Notes under the pieces: model-generated
The model's database searches: none
The model's input: the letters and a program-made list of their open reading frames with translations, nothing else
Told to the model about the DNA's origin: nothing
Assembly: GCA_964515115.1 (NCBI GenBank)
Contig: CAZESB010000012.1
Coordinates: forward strand, 1 to 23,995
From: UBA1370 sp964515115
GTDB taxonomy: Bacteria > Patescibacteriota > Microgenomatia > UBA1400 > PJMF01
Direction: 5' to 3'
Length of the DNA: 23,995 nucleotides
In this document: positions 13,980 to 23,500 of the stretch, in pieces
Layout: every line of letters begins with the position of its first letter
How positions within the stretch are numbered: the stretch's first letter is position 1
Translations under genes and position numbers: made by a program

Positions 13980-14008
13980 TTGCATCTTCCCTCCAGATAA
14001 AGTACAAT
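13980..14008 (+). promoter_or_regulatory. Candidate nusA promoter
   Basis: TTGCAT (13980-13985) and TACAAT (14003-14008) are separated by 17 bp in the divergent VTC/nusA intergenic region. A second possible -10, TATAAA (14084-14089), lies just before the nusA Shine-Dalgarno. A weak A/T-only stem (AAAAAG/CTTTTT around 14044-14060) sits between them. Confidence 0.35.
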
Positions 14009-14100
14009 CAATGACAAGTAACGACGGTGATGGAGGGCTCAGGAAAAAGAGTCCTTTTTTGATCAACCTAATGAAATCACTTGTATAAATAAAGGAAATT

Positions 14101-15381
14101 ATGCAAAAAACCAGCAACCAAATTATCCGCACGGAGTTTGCCGCTGCCATCGCGCAAATTGCCAACGAGCGCAAAATCAGCGAGGACTCAATTTATGAAG
14201 CTATTGAGCAAGCTCTGGTTTCGGCTTATCGTAAGCAGATGGGTCAACTGGAAGAAGAAAAATATTATTTTGTGAAACTGGATCGCGCCACCGGCGAGTC
14301 GCAGATTTTTGAAGCGCCGGTGACTGAGCGCGATGAAGAAACCGAGGAAATTTTAGCCTGGGATGAAACCAAAGCCGTAGATGTCACTCCGGCCGGTTTT
14401 GGCCGCATTGCCGCCCAGACTGCTAAACAAGTGATTCTGCAGAAAATCCGCGAATCTGAAAAAGACCAAATTATTGCCGATTATCAGGACAAGTTGGGCG
14501 AGATTGTCACCGCTCAGGTCTTGAGAATGCAAGGCAGAAGTGTCATTCTCGATATTGGCCGTGGCCAAGGCCTGATGCCGCCTGAAGAGCAGATGCGCGG
14601 CGAGTTTTATCGGGTTAATTCCAGAATTACGGTTTTGATCAAAGAAATCCGCGATACCCACCGTGGCCGACAAATCATTGTTTCCCGCTCTGAGAAGGCT
14701 CTGGTTGAGAAACTTTTTGAGCGCGAAGTACCGGAATTGGCTTCCGGTGCTGTGGAAATTGTCGGTATTGCCCGCGAAGCTGGAGTGAGGACCAAAATTG
14801 CTGTCCGCTCCACCCAGGAGGGTGTTGATCCAGTGGGTTCCTGTGTCGGTCAGAGGGGTGTGCGGGTCCAGGAAGTAATCCGCGAGCTGAATAACGAAAA
14901 ACTCGACATTATTCCTTGGTCGGAAGATGACAGCTTGTTGCTTCAAGGCGCTTTGGCTCCGGCCGAGGGTTTGGCCATCAAAATCAACGAAAAAGACCGC
15001 ACCGCCGTGGTGATTTCCCCGGATGATCAGCTGTCTTTGGCGATTGGTCGTGGTGGACAAAATGTTCGCTTAGCCGCTAAACTCACCGGCTACAAAATTA
15101 CCATCAAATCGGCGGCCGGCGCAGTTGAGTCGGAAGCCACCGGTGAAGAAGATTACGAAATCGACACTTTTGCAGGTATTAAAGAAGAAACTCGAGAATT
15201 TCTAGTCGAGTACAAACTAACCACTCTTGCGGATCTTTCCAGATTTAAAAACAAATGGCAAGAGGCTGAAGAAATCAACGACAGCCAGAAAGCAATGCTC
15301 AACGAAAAAGTCATCACCTTTGAAAAAGAAATGGCAGAAAGAGCCGCTAATGGCGAGGAAATAGATTTATCGGCGAAATAG
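14101..15381 (+). CDS. nusA: Transcription termination/antitermination factor NusA
   Basis: NusA binds RNA polymerase and nascent RNA and controls pausing, termination and antitermination. The 426-aa protein has the N-terminal polymerase-binding domain (1-130, starting near FAAAIAQIANERKIS), an S1 domain (about 135-205, with SVILDIGRGQGLMPPEE), and two KH domains. KH1 contains VDPVGSCVGQRGVRVQEVI and KH2 contains QLSLAIGRGGQNVRLAA. An acidic C-terminal tail of about 70 residues follows. The ATG has the Shine-Dalgarno AAAGGA (14091-14096). rimP, usually just upstream, is absent here, and ylxR is absent between nusA and infB, which follows after 13 bp. Confidence 0.96.
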   Translation: MQKTSNQIIRTEFAAAIAQIANERKISEDSIYEAIEQALVSAYRKQMGQLEEEKYYFVKLDRATGESQIFEAPVTERDEETEEILAWDETKAVDVTPAGFGRIAAQTAKQVILQKIRESEKDQIIADYQDKLGEIVTAQVLRMQGRSVILDIGRGQGLMPPEEQMRGEFYRVNSRITVLIKEIRDTHRGRQIIVSRSEKALVEKLFEREVPELASGAVEIVGIAREAGVRTKIAVRSTQEGVDPVGSCVGQRGVRVQEVIRELNNEKLDIIPWSEDDSLLLQGALAPAEGLAIKINEKDRTAVVISPDDQLSLAIGRGGQNVRLAAKLTGYKITIKSAAGAVESEATGEEDYEIDTFAGIKEETREFLVEYKLTTLADLSRFKNKWQEAEEINDSQKAMLNEKVITFEKEMAERAANGEEIDLSAK

Positions 15382-15394
15382 AAATCAGGCATTT

Positions 15395-16870
15395 ATGGCG
15401 CAACAAACCAGACCACCAGTAGTAACGATCATGGGCCATGTCGATCACGGCAAAACTACGTTGTTGGATTACCTTAGAAAAACCAAAGTCGCTGCCGGTG
15501 AAGCTGGGGGCATTACTCAGCATATTGGCGCCTACAGCATTGAGTTTAATGGCAAGCCGATTACTTTTATCGACACACCTGGCCACGCAGCTTTCAACAA
15601 GATGCGTGAGCGCGGCGCTCAAGTGACTGACCTAATTGTGCTAGTGGTAGCTGCCAACGATGGCGTTAAGCCCCAGACGGTGGAATCCATTCGCCACATC
15701 AAAACCAGCGGCGTGCCGTTTGTGGTGGCCATCAATAAAATCGATCTGCCCGATGTTGATCCCAACATTGCCAAATCTGAGTTAGCCCAGCATGAAGTGG
15801 TGGTGACCGAATACGGCGGCGATGTCGAAGCGATCGAAATTTCCGCTCTTAAGGGCACTAATGTAGACAAACTTTTGGAAACTTTGTTGGTTTTGGCCGA
15901 GCTGCAGGAACTTCAGGCAGACCCAGCCGCTCCCCTGGAAGCGGTGGTGATTGAGGCCTCCAAAACCCAGCACCGCGGTTCCGTGGCTACAGTAATCGTA
16001 CAGCAGGGTACCCTCAAGACGCGCCTGGATGTGGCCGCGGGTGAAGTCACCGGCAGAGTCAAGCAGCTGGCCGACGAACTTGGCCGCTCGATTGACAATG
16101 TTTTGCCCGGTTTTCCGGCCGAAATTATGAGTTTTGACGCCGTACCTTCGGTGGGTTCGCTTGTCCGCGACCTCAACGCTGATTATCCGGAACCGGAATC
16201 GGCGTCCGACGCGGCAGCTGAGAGTGATGACCCCTGGGCGGATTTCAATTTTGGCGCTATGGTGGAGTCGGTAGGCAAGCCTAAACTCAACTTAATTGTT
16301 AAAGCTGATGTCGACGGCACGCTGGAAGCAATTTTGCAAAATCTGGACGAAGAAAGCACCGAGCTGATTTCCTCTGGTGTGGGTGAAGTGACTGAGCGCG
16401 ACTTGGATTTGGCTGAAACCAGCGGCGCCTTGATTATTGCTTTTCAATCGAAAATTGCTGGCAAAATTAAACGCCTGGCCAAGGAGCGCGGCATCAAGAT
16501 CAAACAGTACGACATTATTTATCAACTGATTGAAGATTTGCAGAAGCAAATGCTGAAACTGCTTGAGCCCACCATTGACGAAAAAGTGGTCGGTGAGGCG
16601 GAAATTCTGGAAATTTTTGAAATCAACGCCAACAAAATTGCCGGTGTCAGGGTTAAAACCGGCGAAATCAAGAAAAATGACCGCCTGCACCTGCTGCGCG
16701 AGGGCGAAATTATTGCCAATCCGGTTATTCGCACCATGCAGCATGGTAAAGACGAAGTCGATCGCGTCACCGCCAAGAGCGAGGCGGGCATTACTTTCAA
16801 GAACAAAAAACTGGATTTTCAAGTTGGTGATGTTTTGACTGCTTACACCATTGAGGAAGATGAAGATTAA
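15395..16870 (+). CDS. infB: Translation initiation factor IF-2, minimal form
   Basis: IF-2 is the GTPase that brings initiator tRNA to the small ribosomal subunit. G motifs are complete: GHVDHGKT (14-21), GGITQHIGAY (38-47), DTPGH (60-64), NKID (114-117) and SALKG. Domains II, III and the C-terminal fMet-tRNA-binding barrel follow, ending near DFQVGDVLTAYTIEED. At 491 aa it lacks the whole N-terminal extension, including the IF2-N modules (B. subtilis about 716 aa, E. coli 890). Such reduction fits a small-genome lineage. An acidic insert (ESASDAAAESDDPWAD) lies around residues 268-283. It is 13 bp downstream of nusA and is probably cotranscribed with it; rbfA does not follow. Confidence 0.97.
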   Translation: MAQQTRPPVVTIMGHVDHGKTTLLDYLRKTKVAAGEAGGITQHIGAYSIEFNGKPITFIDTPGHAAFNKMRERGAQVTDLIVLVVAANDGVKPQTVESIRHIKTSGVPFVVAINKIDLPDVDPNIAKSELAQHEVVVTEYGGDVEAIEISALKGTNVDKLLETLLVLAELQELQADPAAPLEAVVIEASKTQHRGSVATVIVQQGTLKTRLDVAAGEVTGRVKQLADELGRSIDNVLPGFPAEIMSFDAVPSVGSLVRDLNADYPEPESASDAAAESDDPWADFNFGAMVESVGKPKLNLIVKADVDGTLEAILQNLDEESTELISSGVGEVTERDLDLAETSGALIIAFQSKIAGKIKRLAKERGIKIKQYDIIYQLIEDLQKQMLKLLEPTIDEKVVGEAEILEIFEINANKIAGVRVKTGEIKKNDRLHLLREGEIIANPVIRTMQHGKDEVDRVTAKSEAGITFKNKKLDFQVGDVLTAYTIEEDED

Positions 16871-16921
16871 TTAGCTCGGAGATGTTGCTTAGGGCAAAGC
16901 GAGTTGTGATCAATTTCGGAC

Positions 16922-16951
16922 TTGACACGCTGTATACATCAGCTGTATATT
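16922..16951 (+). promoter_or_regulatory. Promoter and putative operator of the toxin-antitoxin pair
   Basis: TTGACA (16922-16927), an 18-bp spacer and TATATT (16946-16951) form a strong promoter starting near 16958, about 3 bases before the antitoxin ATG. GCTGTATA is repeated directly at 16929-16936 and 16942-16949, 13 bp apart, and TGTATACA (16931-16938) is self-complementary. Ribbon-helix-helix antitoxins typically bind such repeats to repress their own operon. Confidence 0.65.
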
Positions 16952-16960
16952 CAGAATAAT

Positions 16961-17212
16961 ATGAAAAGAACGCAGATTTATATTGACGAAAATACTCATG
17001 ATTATCTCTCTCTTTTAGCAGCTGAGCAAAGTGTTTCTATGGCGGCAGTAATTCGCAGATTCATCAAAACTGGCCTGGAAAATCAGCAAAAAAATCAAGA
17101 TCAGAGCTTAAAGGTGATGAAAAACATCGCCAAACTAGAATTAAAAGGCGGTCCAAAAGACCTATCCACCAACCTCGATCATTATTTATACGGAGCTGCA
17201 AAGAATGAGTAA
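16961..17212 (+). CDS. Ribbon-helix-helix (CopG/VapB-like) antitoxin
   Basis: The 83-aa product starts with the DNA-contacting strand KRTQIYIDE, followed by two helices (HDYLSLLAAEQ and SMAAVIRRFIKTGLEN), the classic ribbon-helix-helix dimer fold. The tail (about 50-83) would wrap the toxin. The start is ATG 16961. The longer frame from TTG 16922 is rejected because that TTG is the -35 box. The gene overlaps the PIN toxin by 8 bp, the usual layout of type II pairs. Leaderless translation is likely, as no Shine-Dalgarno precedes the ATG. Confidence 0.88.
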   Translation: MKRTQIYIDENTHDYLSLLAAEQSVSMAAVIRRFIKTGLENQQKNQDQSLKVMKNIAKLELKGGPKDLSTNLDHYLYGAAKNE

Positions 17213-17627
17213 AATTGCGTCCGGCCCAACCATTTTTGTTGACTCAGACGCCTTTATTGCCCTGGCAAGGAAAGATGATGCCAATCACCAAAAGGCATTG
17301 GCAAAGCTGAGCATCCTAGAGGGCAATTACTCTTTCATGACCTCAAACTACGTTTTTTCAGAGGTGGTGACGGTATTAAGCCTCAGAATTAGCAGAAAAG
17401 CAGCGCTGGCCTTCATCAAGGAACTTAAATCACCCAAGAATCAGTATAATTTTATCTGGATTGATGCTCATCTGGAGAGCCTGGGTATTAAAAAATATCA
17501 AGAGCAAACGACCAAAAATGTCAGTTTGACCGACTGTATCAATATGGCCTGTCTGGACGAGCACAAAATAAAGTCCATCTTTAGTTTTGACGCAATTTAT
17601 AGAAAAAATGGTTATCGGGTGCTGTGA
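17205..17627 (+). CDS. PIN-domain ribonuclease toxin (VapC-like)
   Basis: The 140-aa product has the four-acid PIN active site: D13 and D15 (FVDSDAFIAL), E53 (FSEVVTVL), D110 (SLTDCINM) and D129 (FSFDAIYRKNGYRVL). PIN toxins cut RNA, often tRNA or rRNA, when not held by their antitoxin. The ATG overlaps the antitoxin stop, so translation is coupled. The target RNA cannot be inferred. The gene ends convergent to the ABC permease. Confidence 0.9.
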   Translation: MSKIASGPTIFVDSDAFIALARKDDANHQKALAKLSILEGNYSFMTSNYVFSEVVTVLSLRISRKAALAFIKELKSPKNQYNFIWIDAHLESLGIKKYQEQTTKNVSLTDCINMACLDEHKIKSIFSFDAIYRKNGYRVL

Positions 17628-17644
17628 GACGAGTTTTAGCACCC
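17617..17644. terminator. Stem-loop between convergent toxin and permease genes
   Basis: GGGTGCT (17617-17623) pairs perfectly with AGCACCC (17638-17644) around a 14-base loop that includes the toxin stop. There is no T tract on either strand, so termination is possible but not certain. Confidence 0.35.
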
Positions 17645-17656
17645 TTCATGCGCGTC

Positions 17657-19741
17657 TTACTCATAGCGCAGAGCGTTGAGCGCTGAGATATTGGTTGCTC
17701 TTTTGGCCGGATACCAACCGGTAAAGACCCCCACAATAATTGAGAGGACAATAACTAACATGACAAAACCAAGGGGGATGGCGGCTACATCTAAAAAGCC
17801 CAGCCCATGACTTACTGAAATGGTTGAGAGCAGCACACTTATCAACTTACCAGCCAGATAGCCCAACAAAATTCCCAAAACCCCTCCATAAAAACCCATA
17901 ATCATTGACTCAGTCAGGAAAAGCTCCTTGACCTCTCGCTCTTTCATGCCCATCGCTTTCATTAAGCCAACTTCTCTGGTGCGCTCCAAGAGTGAGACGG
18001 TGAGGGTGTTGAACATGCCAAGGGCGGCGACAGTGAGAGCGACCATGCCAATCACTCCCATAATCAGACGGAAAGTGGCAAAAAGGTTATCGATCTGCGC
18101 TACCGTGTCTACCACCGAAACAGTGCCATAGCCCATAGCCTCTATAGTTGCGCGAACTTGAGGAAGTACAGCTTGGCTAGTAGTAATGACCTTGATTTGC
18201 GAAAACCGGTTGATACCCAAAGACCGCAGCTCAACAAAGGGCACATAAACGACAGGCGTATCATCTTCTGGCGTAACCCCAACAATCTCGTACTGGGCAG
18301 GTGCAGACTCAATGCGCTCTGTTTCTCCTTCAATCAGCTCGCCAACGGCCACAAAACTCAGATTGACTTTTTGCCCAACGGCATTAGACTCGTCGAGGCC
18401 CAAAACGGACAAAACCGCTCGATTGACCACTGCTTGCCTCAAAGACCCGGGTGGTAACTCTACCAATTTGGGCTGTTCGGTAGGTTCGGTGGCGACCGAA
18501 CTCATATCGATTAGTTCTAGAGAGCCATCGGACTGGTTGGGGGAAGCTTGAAAGTTGGCCACAGGCGCAGCGCTAGCATCGGCGTCAACAACAGGTAAGC
18601 CCGCGGCTGGCAGCGGCAGCTCGAGATCGGTCAGCACTTGTAAGTTTAGTTGGGCCACAAACCCAACCATCACTAGCGGATTATCGGCTGAGTCTAACAT
18701 TGGGATGTAGCTGCTCGATTCACAATGCGGATGGTGCTCTAGTTGTTCAGCGGCGGCTGTTTCGGCATCACTACTGCAAGGCGCCTGTCGCCACAACGGC
18801 AAGCTGGCGCGAATCCAAATTGCCAGGGGCTGATCAGCGCTGCCAGCTTCAGGGCCAACATAGCCTGAAAAGTAATCTCCGTACACAGCTGTGCCCGTCA
18901 AGCTAGCTTCTCCTGCTCGGGTGTATCCCAAGACTTGCTCATTGGCAGAAGGGCCGCCACGCACCCTGATCCAACTACCTGGATTGATGCTGAAACTCAC
19001 GGATCCAATTTCCTGGCTGAAGCTGGCGTCAATCAGAGCAGAAGCAGCATCAGCTTCAGTTTCCGTCTCACTGGTGACTACCAATTCTTCTGTAGTGCTA
19101 GCCACCTCATGACTTTCAAAGATTTTTCCTTGTACAGGCTGAATCGCGGAGCTGGTTAAGTACTCGGTTGTTACTCCATACACTGCTAAATCAGTCACGG
19201 ATTCCTGGAGAGAAGCTCTGCCCACTACACTAATCAATGGCAAAGCAGTTTGCACTGTTGGCAAGTTGGTAAATCTGGCCAAAACTGCGTCATTGAGTGC
19301 TAGCTCATCACTCAATCCTGGTACTACTTCGGCTTGACTGAGCTCTTCGAGTCTGGCCACTCGACTAGTCACTAGATGCTGTAAACCGTATCCCACCGAC
19401 ACTAAAAATACAATAAAAGCCACGCCAATAGCCATGCCGCCAACAGTAATAGCAGTACGGGTACTTTTGGCCCGCATATTGCGGAACGAAAGTTCAATTA
19501 GATATGAGCGACTGAGGGTGCCGTTGTCACCATCTAGTTGGTGACTGAGACGCTCATAGAAGTTGTTGGCAGCGCGCTCGAAGATTGTGAACGGCTGAGT
19601 CCACCAAGCCTGAGAGGCGGTGATCGCAGCAGTGAAAGTTTTGAGTGAATAAGCAATCACCAGGAGCAAAAAGCTGGTGCTGCGCCGAAAGACCTTCATT
19701 AGATGATTGATCTTGTTAACAAAAGTGTTGATGAGCTGCAT
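17657..19741 (-). CDS. MacB/FtsX-type ABC transporter permease
   Basis: The 694-aa product has the MacB architecture. A core transmembrane helix (about 94-118, AITVGGMAIGVAFIVFLVSVGYG) is followed by a large extracytoplasmic domain (about 120-545) and the FtsX domain with three helices: LIMGVIGMVALTVAALGMFNTL, ESMIMGFYGGVLGILLGYLAG and LGFVMLVIVLSIIVGVF. RTREVGLMKAMGMKEREV is the usual ATPase-contacting loop, and GWYPAKRATNISALNALRYE is the typical end. An unusual extension of about 80 residues with a hydrophobic stretch (22-39) precedes the core. The extracytoplasmic part is rich in Ala, Glu and Thr. Such mechanotransmission transporters act on lipoproteins, peptides or cell-wall enzymes without moving substrate through the membrane. 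Its ATPase gene ends 1 bp upstream. Confidence 0.92.
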   Translation of the reverse strand: MQLINTFVNKINHLMKVFRRSTSFLLLVIAYSLKTFTAAITASQAWWTQPFTIFERAANNFYERLSHQLDGDNGTLSRSYLIELSFRNMRAKSTRTAITVGGMAIGVAFIVFLVSVGYGLQHLVTSRVARLEELSQAEVVPGLSDELALNDAVLARFTNLPTVQTALPLISVVGRASLQESVTDLAVYGVTTEYLTSSAIQPVQGKIFESHEVASTTEELVVTSETETEADAASALIDASFSQEIGSVSFSINPGSWIRVRGGPSANEQVLGYTRAGEASLTGTAVYGDYFSGYVGPEAGSADQPLAIWIRASLPLWRQAPCSSDAETAAAEQLEHHPHCESSSYIPMLDSADNPLVMVGFVAQLNLQVLTDLELPLPAAGLPVVDADASAAPVANFQASPNQSDGSLELIDMSSVATEPTEQPKLVELPPGSLRQAVVNRAVLSVLGLDESNAVGQKVNLSFVAVGELIEGETERIESAPAQYEIVGVTPEDDTPVVYVPFVELRSLGINRFSQIKVITTSQAVLPQVRATIEAMGYGTVSVVDTVAQIDNLFATFRLIMGVIGMVALTVAALGMFNTLTVSLLERTREVGLMKAMGMKEREVKELFLTESMIMGFYGGVLGILLGYLAGKLISVLLSTISVSHGLGFLDVAAIPLGFVMLVIVLSIIVGVFTGWYPAKRATNISALNALRYE

Positions 19742-19742
19742 T

Positions 19743-20540
19743 TTACAAATCCTCGACTGTGATACTTTGCGTCATCGATGGCTTCGATGGCTTCCCGCTA
19801 GCGCGTTTTAAGTTGCCACTTTTACTTTTCTTGGGGGCGGATGGCTTGATTAGCTCTTGGATAATTTCTCCATCCAACATCTCCAAAGCTCTCTGAGCAA
19901 AGTTGAGATACTCTAGGTCATGAGTGACCATAATGACAGTTTTTCCTTGGCGATTCAGCTCTCCAAGTAGTCCCATCAATTGCCGGCCGGACTCATAATC
20001 GAGGTTGCCGGTTGGCTCATCAGCGATGAGGATAGTTGGATCAGTGACAATGGCTCTAGCCAAGGCCACCCGCTGTTGTTGGCCAGAAGAAAGCTCAGTG
20101 GGGATATAGTCGCTCCAGTCTACCATACCCACTTGTTCCAAGGCAGCGTGAGCTTTTGTCGCTGCCGCTGCTTCGGTCAGACCAGTGAGGCGCAGCGCAA
20201 ACATGACATTTTCCTTAGCAGTGAGTGATTTAATCCAGTTAGGCTGCTGATACACCATGCCAATTTGGTGTTTGCGCAACTCAGCTCGCTCATCTTCTGT
20301 CAGGTTGTTGTAAAGCGACTGGCCCTGAAAAACCACCTGGCCGCTGGTGGGTGGTTCCAGTCCCAGGATGGTGTGTAGCAAGGTTGATTTACCGCAGCCA
20401 GACGGGCCAAAAATCACCAGAAACTCGCCAGCTCTGATGGCAAAATTGATATTTTTGAGCACCGTCACCTCTTGAGACTTGACGGAAAAGGTCTTGCCTA
20501 AGGTTTGCGCTTGAATAATGTCAGAATTATGAGTTTTCAT
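19743..20540 (-). CDS. ABC transporter ATP-binding protein (MacB/LolD-type)
   Basis: The 265-aa ATPase powers the adjacent permease. Walker A GPSGCGKST is at 45-53, the Q-loop at 98-99 (GMVYQQPNW), the signature LSSGQ at 150-154 and Walker B ILIADEP at 170-176, with the D-loop GNLD and the H-loop in VTHD. After the core there is a Lys/Ser/Pro-rich tail of about 30 residues (PSAPKKSKSGNLKR) not usual in LolD. It is 38 bp downstream of the fibronectin-domain gene and 1 bp before the permease, so the three are probably one operon. The substrate is unknown; a role in handling the neighbouring secreted protein is a guess. Confidence 0.94.
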   Translation of the reverse strand: MKTHNSDIIQAQTLGKTFSVKSQEVTVLKNINFAIRAGEFLVIFGPSGCGKSTLLHTILGLEPPTSGQVVFQGQSLYNNLTEDERAELRKHQIGMVYQQPNWIKSLTAKENVMFALRLTGLTEAAAATKAHAALEQVGMVDWSDYIPTELSSGQQQRVALARAIVTDPTILIADEPTGNLDYESGRQLMGLLGELNRQGKTVIMVTHDLEYLNFAQRALEMLDGEIIQELIKPSAPKKSKSGNLKRASGKPSKPSMTQSITVEDL

Positions 20541-20550
20541 ATTGGGTTTT

Positions 20551-20580
20551 TCACGCCACTACCATCCACTATCATCCACT
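20551..20580. repeat. Three 10-bp tandem units between the fibronectin and ATPase genes
   Basis: TCACGCCACT, ACCATCCACT and ATCATCCACT follow one another directly. The last unit runs into the stop codon of the fibronectin-domain gene. They may be a simple slippage repeat; no function is evident. Confidence 0.5.
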
Positions 20581-23500
20581 ACTGTCTCAACAGCCCCAAA
20601 AAGCTGAAGGCAGAGGCTAGATTTTCGATGACTAAATCGAAGGCTGACCGAGTAGCTTTAGGAGCAATAGTGGTAACGTCAATACTACGGGCTTCGTTGC
20701 CAGCTGCGTCCTTGGTAATGGCCCGCAGGTGATAAACTTGGCTAGGCGTTAAACCCGATATGATCACCGTATGGTTGGTGGTTAGGTTGCCGTCTTCTTG
20801 AGTTTTTTGGCTGTAGCTGCCGCTGGTGCCAGCGCCAAACTCGACTTGAGAAGTGGCCGGCTCATCGGTGTCCCAGGTTACAACTAGTTGAGCTTTAATA
20901 TCTCCAGCGGCAAAACCTACCGGCGGAATGGTGCCGCCAATCACTTTGAGGTTAATGATCTGTGGCGGCCTGGTATCGGTGGCGGTCGTGAAGTTAAAGG
21001 TATCGGAAATGGCTTCGTTGCCAGCGCGGTCTCTGCCTTTGACCAGCAACTGATATTGTTGTTGAGGCAGCAAGCCAGAAACTGTCATTTGGTGCTCACC
21101 GCCCCTGAGCTCAGCGTCGACTTCATCTCGGGCGGCGCTAGCCTGACCGGTCGGATAATAACTCACCACTGAAGACATCGGCGTGTTGACACTCCAGCTC
21201 ACCAGCACCGTCGTTTGGGCACTACCAGCCACTTCCTGCAGGCGGACGTTGCTGATGCGAGGCCTTGGCATAGTTTCAAAAGTCAAAGCCTGGCCTTCAT
21301 ACTCAAAGCCTTCGCTGTCTACAGGATTAACCTTGTAGTAGTAGAGGCTGCCATCCTCAAGTTCTGTCAGCTCAGTGGTGAGGGTAACTTCTTCTCGAGA
21401 AGTAGCCACTTCTAGCATCCCGCCAAAAGCGGTACTGCGGCCGTAGTAAATCTTGACGCTGCTAGCCCCTTTAACTGTGTAGCGTAAAATGGTATTACTC
21501 AGACCAATTTGAGTGGCTTGTGGATCGGTGACAGTTGGCGCGCTCTCGGTTGTAAATCTTTTCTCCTCACTTTTACCGGTGTTGCCGTCTTCATCTGTCC
21601 AGCGAGCCTGGTAATAATAAGTGGTGCCGGGCAATAAGTTGGTTAAGCTAATTTTGTGATCAGTTACTTGAGAAGAGTTGGAAGGCTCTTCATCAAAATA
21701 CTTACCCGACTCGGTGCCGTAAGCGATTTTGGAATCACTGTCACGATTGGTAGTCCAGACAATGTCGGCTTTTCTGGTAGTAATAGCTTTTACCTCTGGG
21801 CCAGAAGTAAGTGTGGCCGGGTCGGTAAAACTACCTTTGGGGGTTAGAGTAACTGCGTTGGTGTAGGAAGGGCTGGCAATCGAGTCAGCAGTGGTGTCAC
21901 TGGTGCCGATGCGCCAGTAGTATTGGCGTGAGTCACTCACAGTATCGACATAAGCCGTGCCTGAAGTAGTAGTAATGGTCGTCCAGGAGTGGCCATCTGT
22001 TGAGCGTTGTACGGTGTAGGTTAAGTCTCCGGTGCCTCGGTAATCAGGGTGATCCCAGGCTAGTGAGGCTCGCCAGAGAGATGCGGCCTTGATCGAGGCG
22101 TCTGAAGCGGTGAGGTTTTTAGCTGGATCAGGAATTTCAGAATTGAGAGTGAAGCTGCCGCTAATAAAGTTGCTGGACGAGTAATTGCCTTCATCATCGA
22201 CGGCCACTACCTGGACGTTGTTGCTGCCTTTTTGGACGCCTGGCAACATACCGGCCGCTACCGAGGTGCTGGTGGTCGGAATATAGGTGCCTGGATTGCT
22301 GTTGAGCGTTGCCAGCGTCACGGGTGGCGTAGTGTTAATCATATAATAGTATTTATCTACGCTCCGACCTTCTGCTGGCTCAGCCGCTGGCCAAGAGAGG
22401 GCGAACTCGTTGCTGGTGTTGGTATCTGGAGTGACGCTAACCGCAGCATCGCCAGTAAACATTGGGGCGTCACCACCATAAGCCAGGCTGCCGGTGCGGT
22501 AGGTAGCTGGCGGGGAAGTATTGCCCGCCTCATCAACGGTTCTAAAGTAAATCACATTGTCACCAATCTCAACCACATCGCCATCTCGTTCATTGGTGAG
22601 GTAGTAAGGTAGTTCTAAATTCAAGGCAGGGATAAAGTCGATACCGAGGGTAGGATGAGTTTCACTGCCAAACCAAGCATTGGTGTTCTTGATAGCATAC
22701 TGCCACCCGAGCACACCAGAGTAAGTATCACTGCTGGCGCCATTGCTGGGACTAATGGGCCAAGAAAAGTTCATCTCGTCAACATTATTGAAGGTGCCGG
22801 CAGCGGGGTTAATAAAAGCGACGTTTTCGGGCGGCAGACTATCAAAAGAGAAGCTCAAGCTAGCCGCAGCGGAGCCGTTGCTTTGACCTTGATTGTAAGT
22901 ATTGCCAGCATCATCAATAGCTTTAATGCGCAGATAATAGGTCTCATCATTGACAAAACTACTGGCCAGATAATCGTCCGTTGACAAATCCAAGCTAGTG
23001 CCTGCCACAATAAATTGGCAGGGTGTGCCAGTGGTACTCACCGGAGAGTTGATCAGCAAACCAGCGGTGCCGGCTTCACTCAGGTGATTGCCTGGATCGG
23101 CATTGGCTTCAGTGCCGAGATACAAACAATAGCCCTTCAAGCTGGGGCTCTCTTCTTCATTGCTGCCCGAGTCCCAGCTAAAGTAGGGCGCAAAGCTGTT
23201 CGACCAGCCCCCATCTGGAATGATGTGGCCGTTTGCCGCTGCTGATTGCATACTGATGTTGCTGGCATTTACCTCGGGCTCGGTCGTATCCACCGGAAAA
23301 TCGGTATCGATACTCACTCCTGGACTACTAAAGTTAATCCAGCCAATGTCCTCAGAAAAGCCGTAGCCACTGAAAGTGCCGGTTTCCAGGTCGATAGTGA
23401 CGTTGCTGTTGTAAAGGTCGAAATCTAGGTAGGCGCCGGTATTCAACACGTAAGCTTTGCCTGTTAACAGACCAGTCTCTTCGTCGTAAGTGACTGGGCC

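Noticed and set aside
14011..14088. 25-residue leader peptide before nusA
   Set aside because: Its ATG lies 2 bp after the candidate -10 and would be upstream of the transcript start; no ribosome-binding site and no regulatory codon run.
16922..16960. TTG start giving a longer antitoxin
   Set aside because: The TTG is the first half of the -35 TTGACA; the ribbon-helix-helix fold begins at the ATG at 16961.
17636..17662. A fourth CIRCE-like site (TTAGCACCC)
   Set aside because: Only the left half matches; the bases where the right arm should be read GTCTTACTC. The half is better explained as the arm of the local stem-loop.
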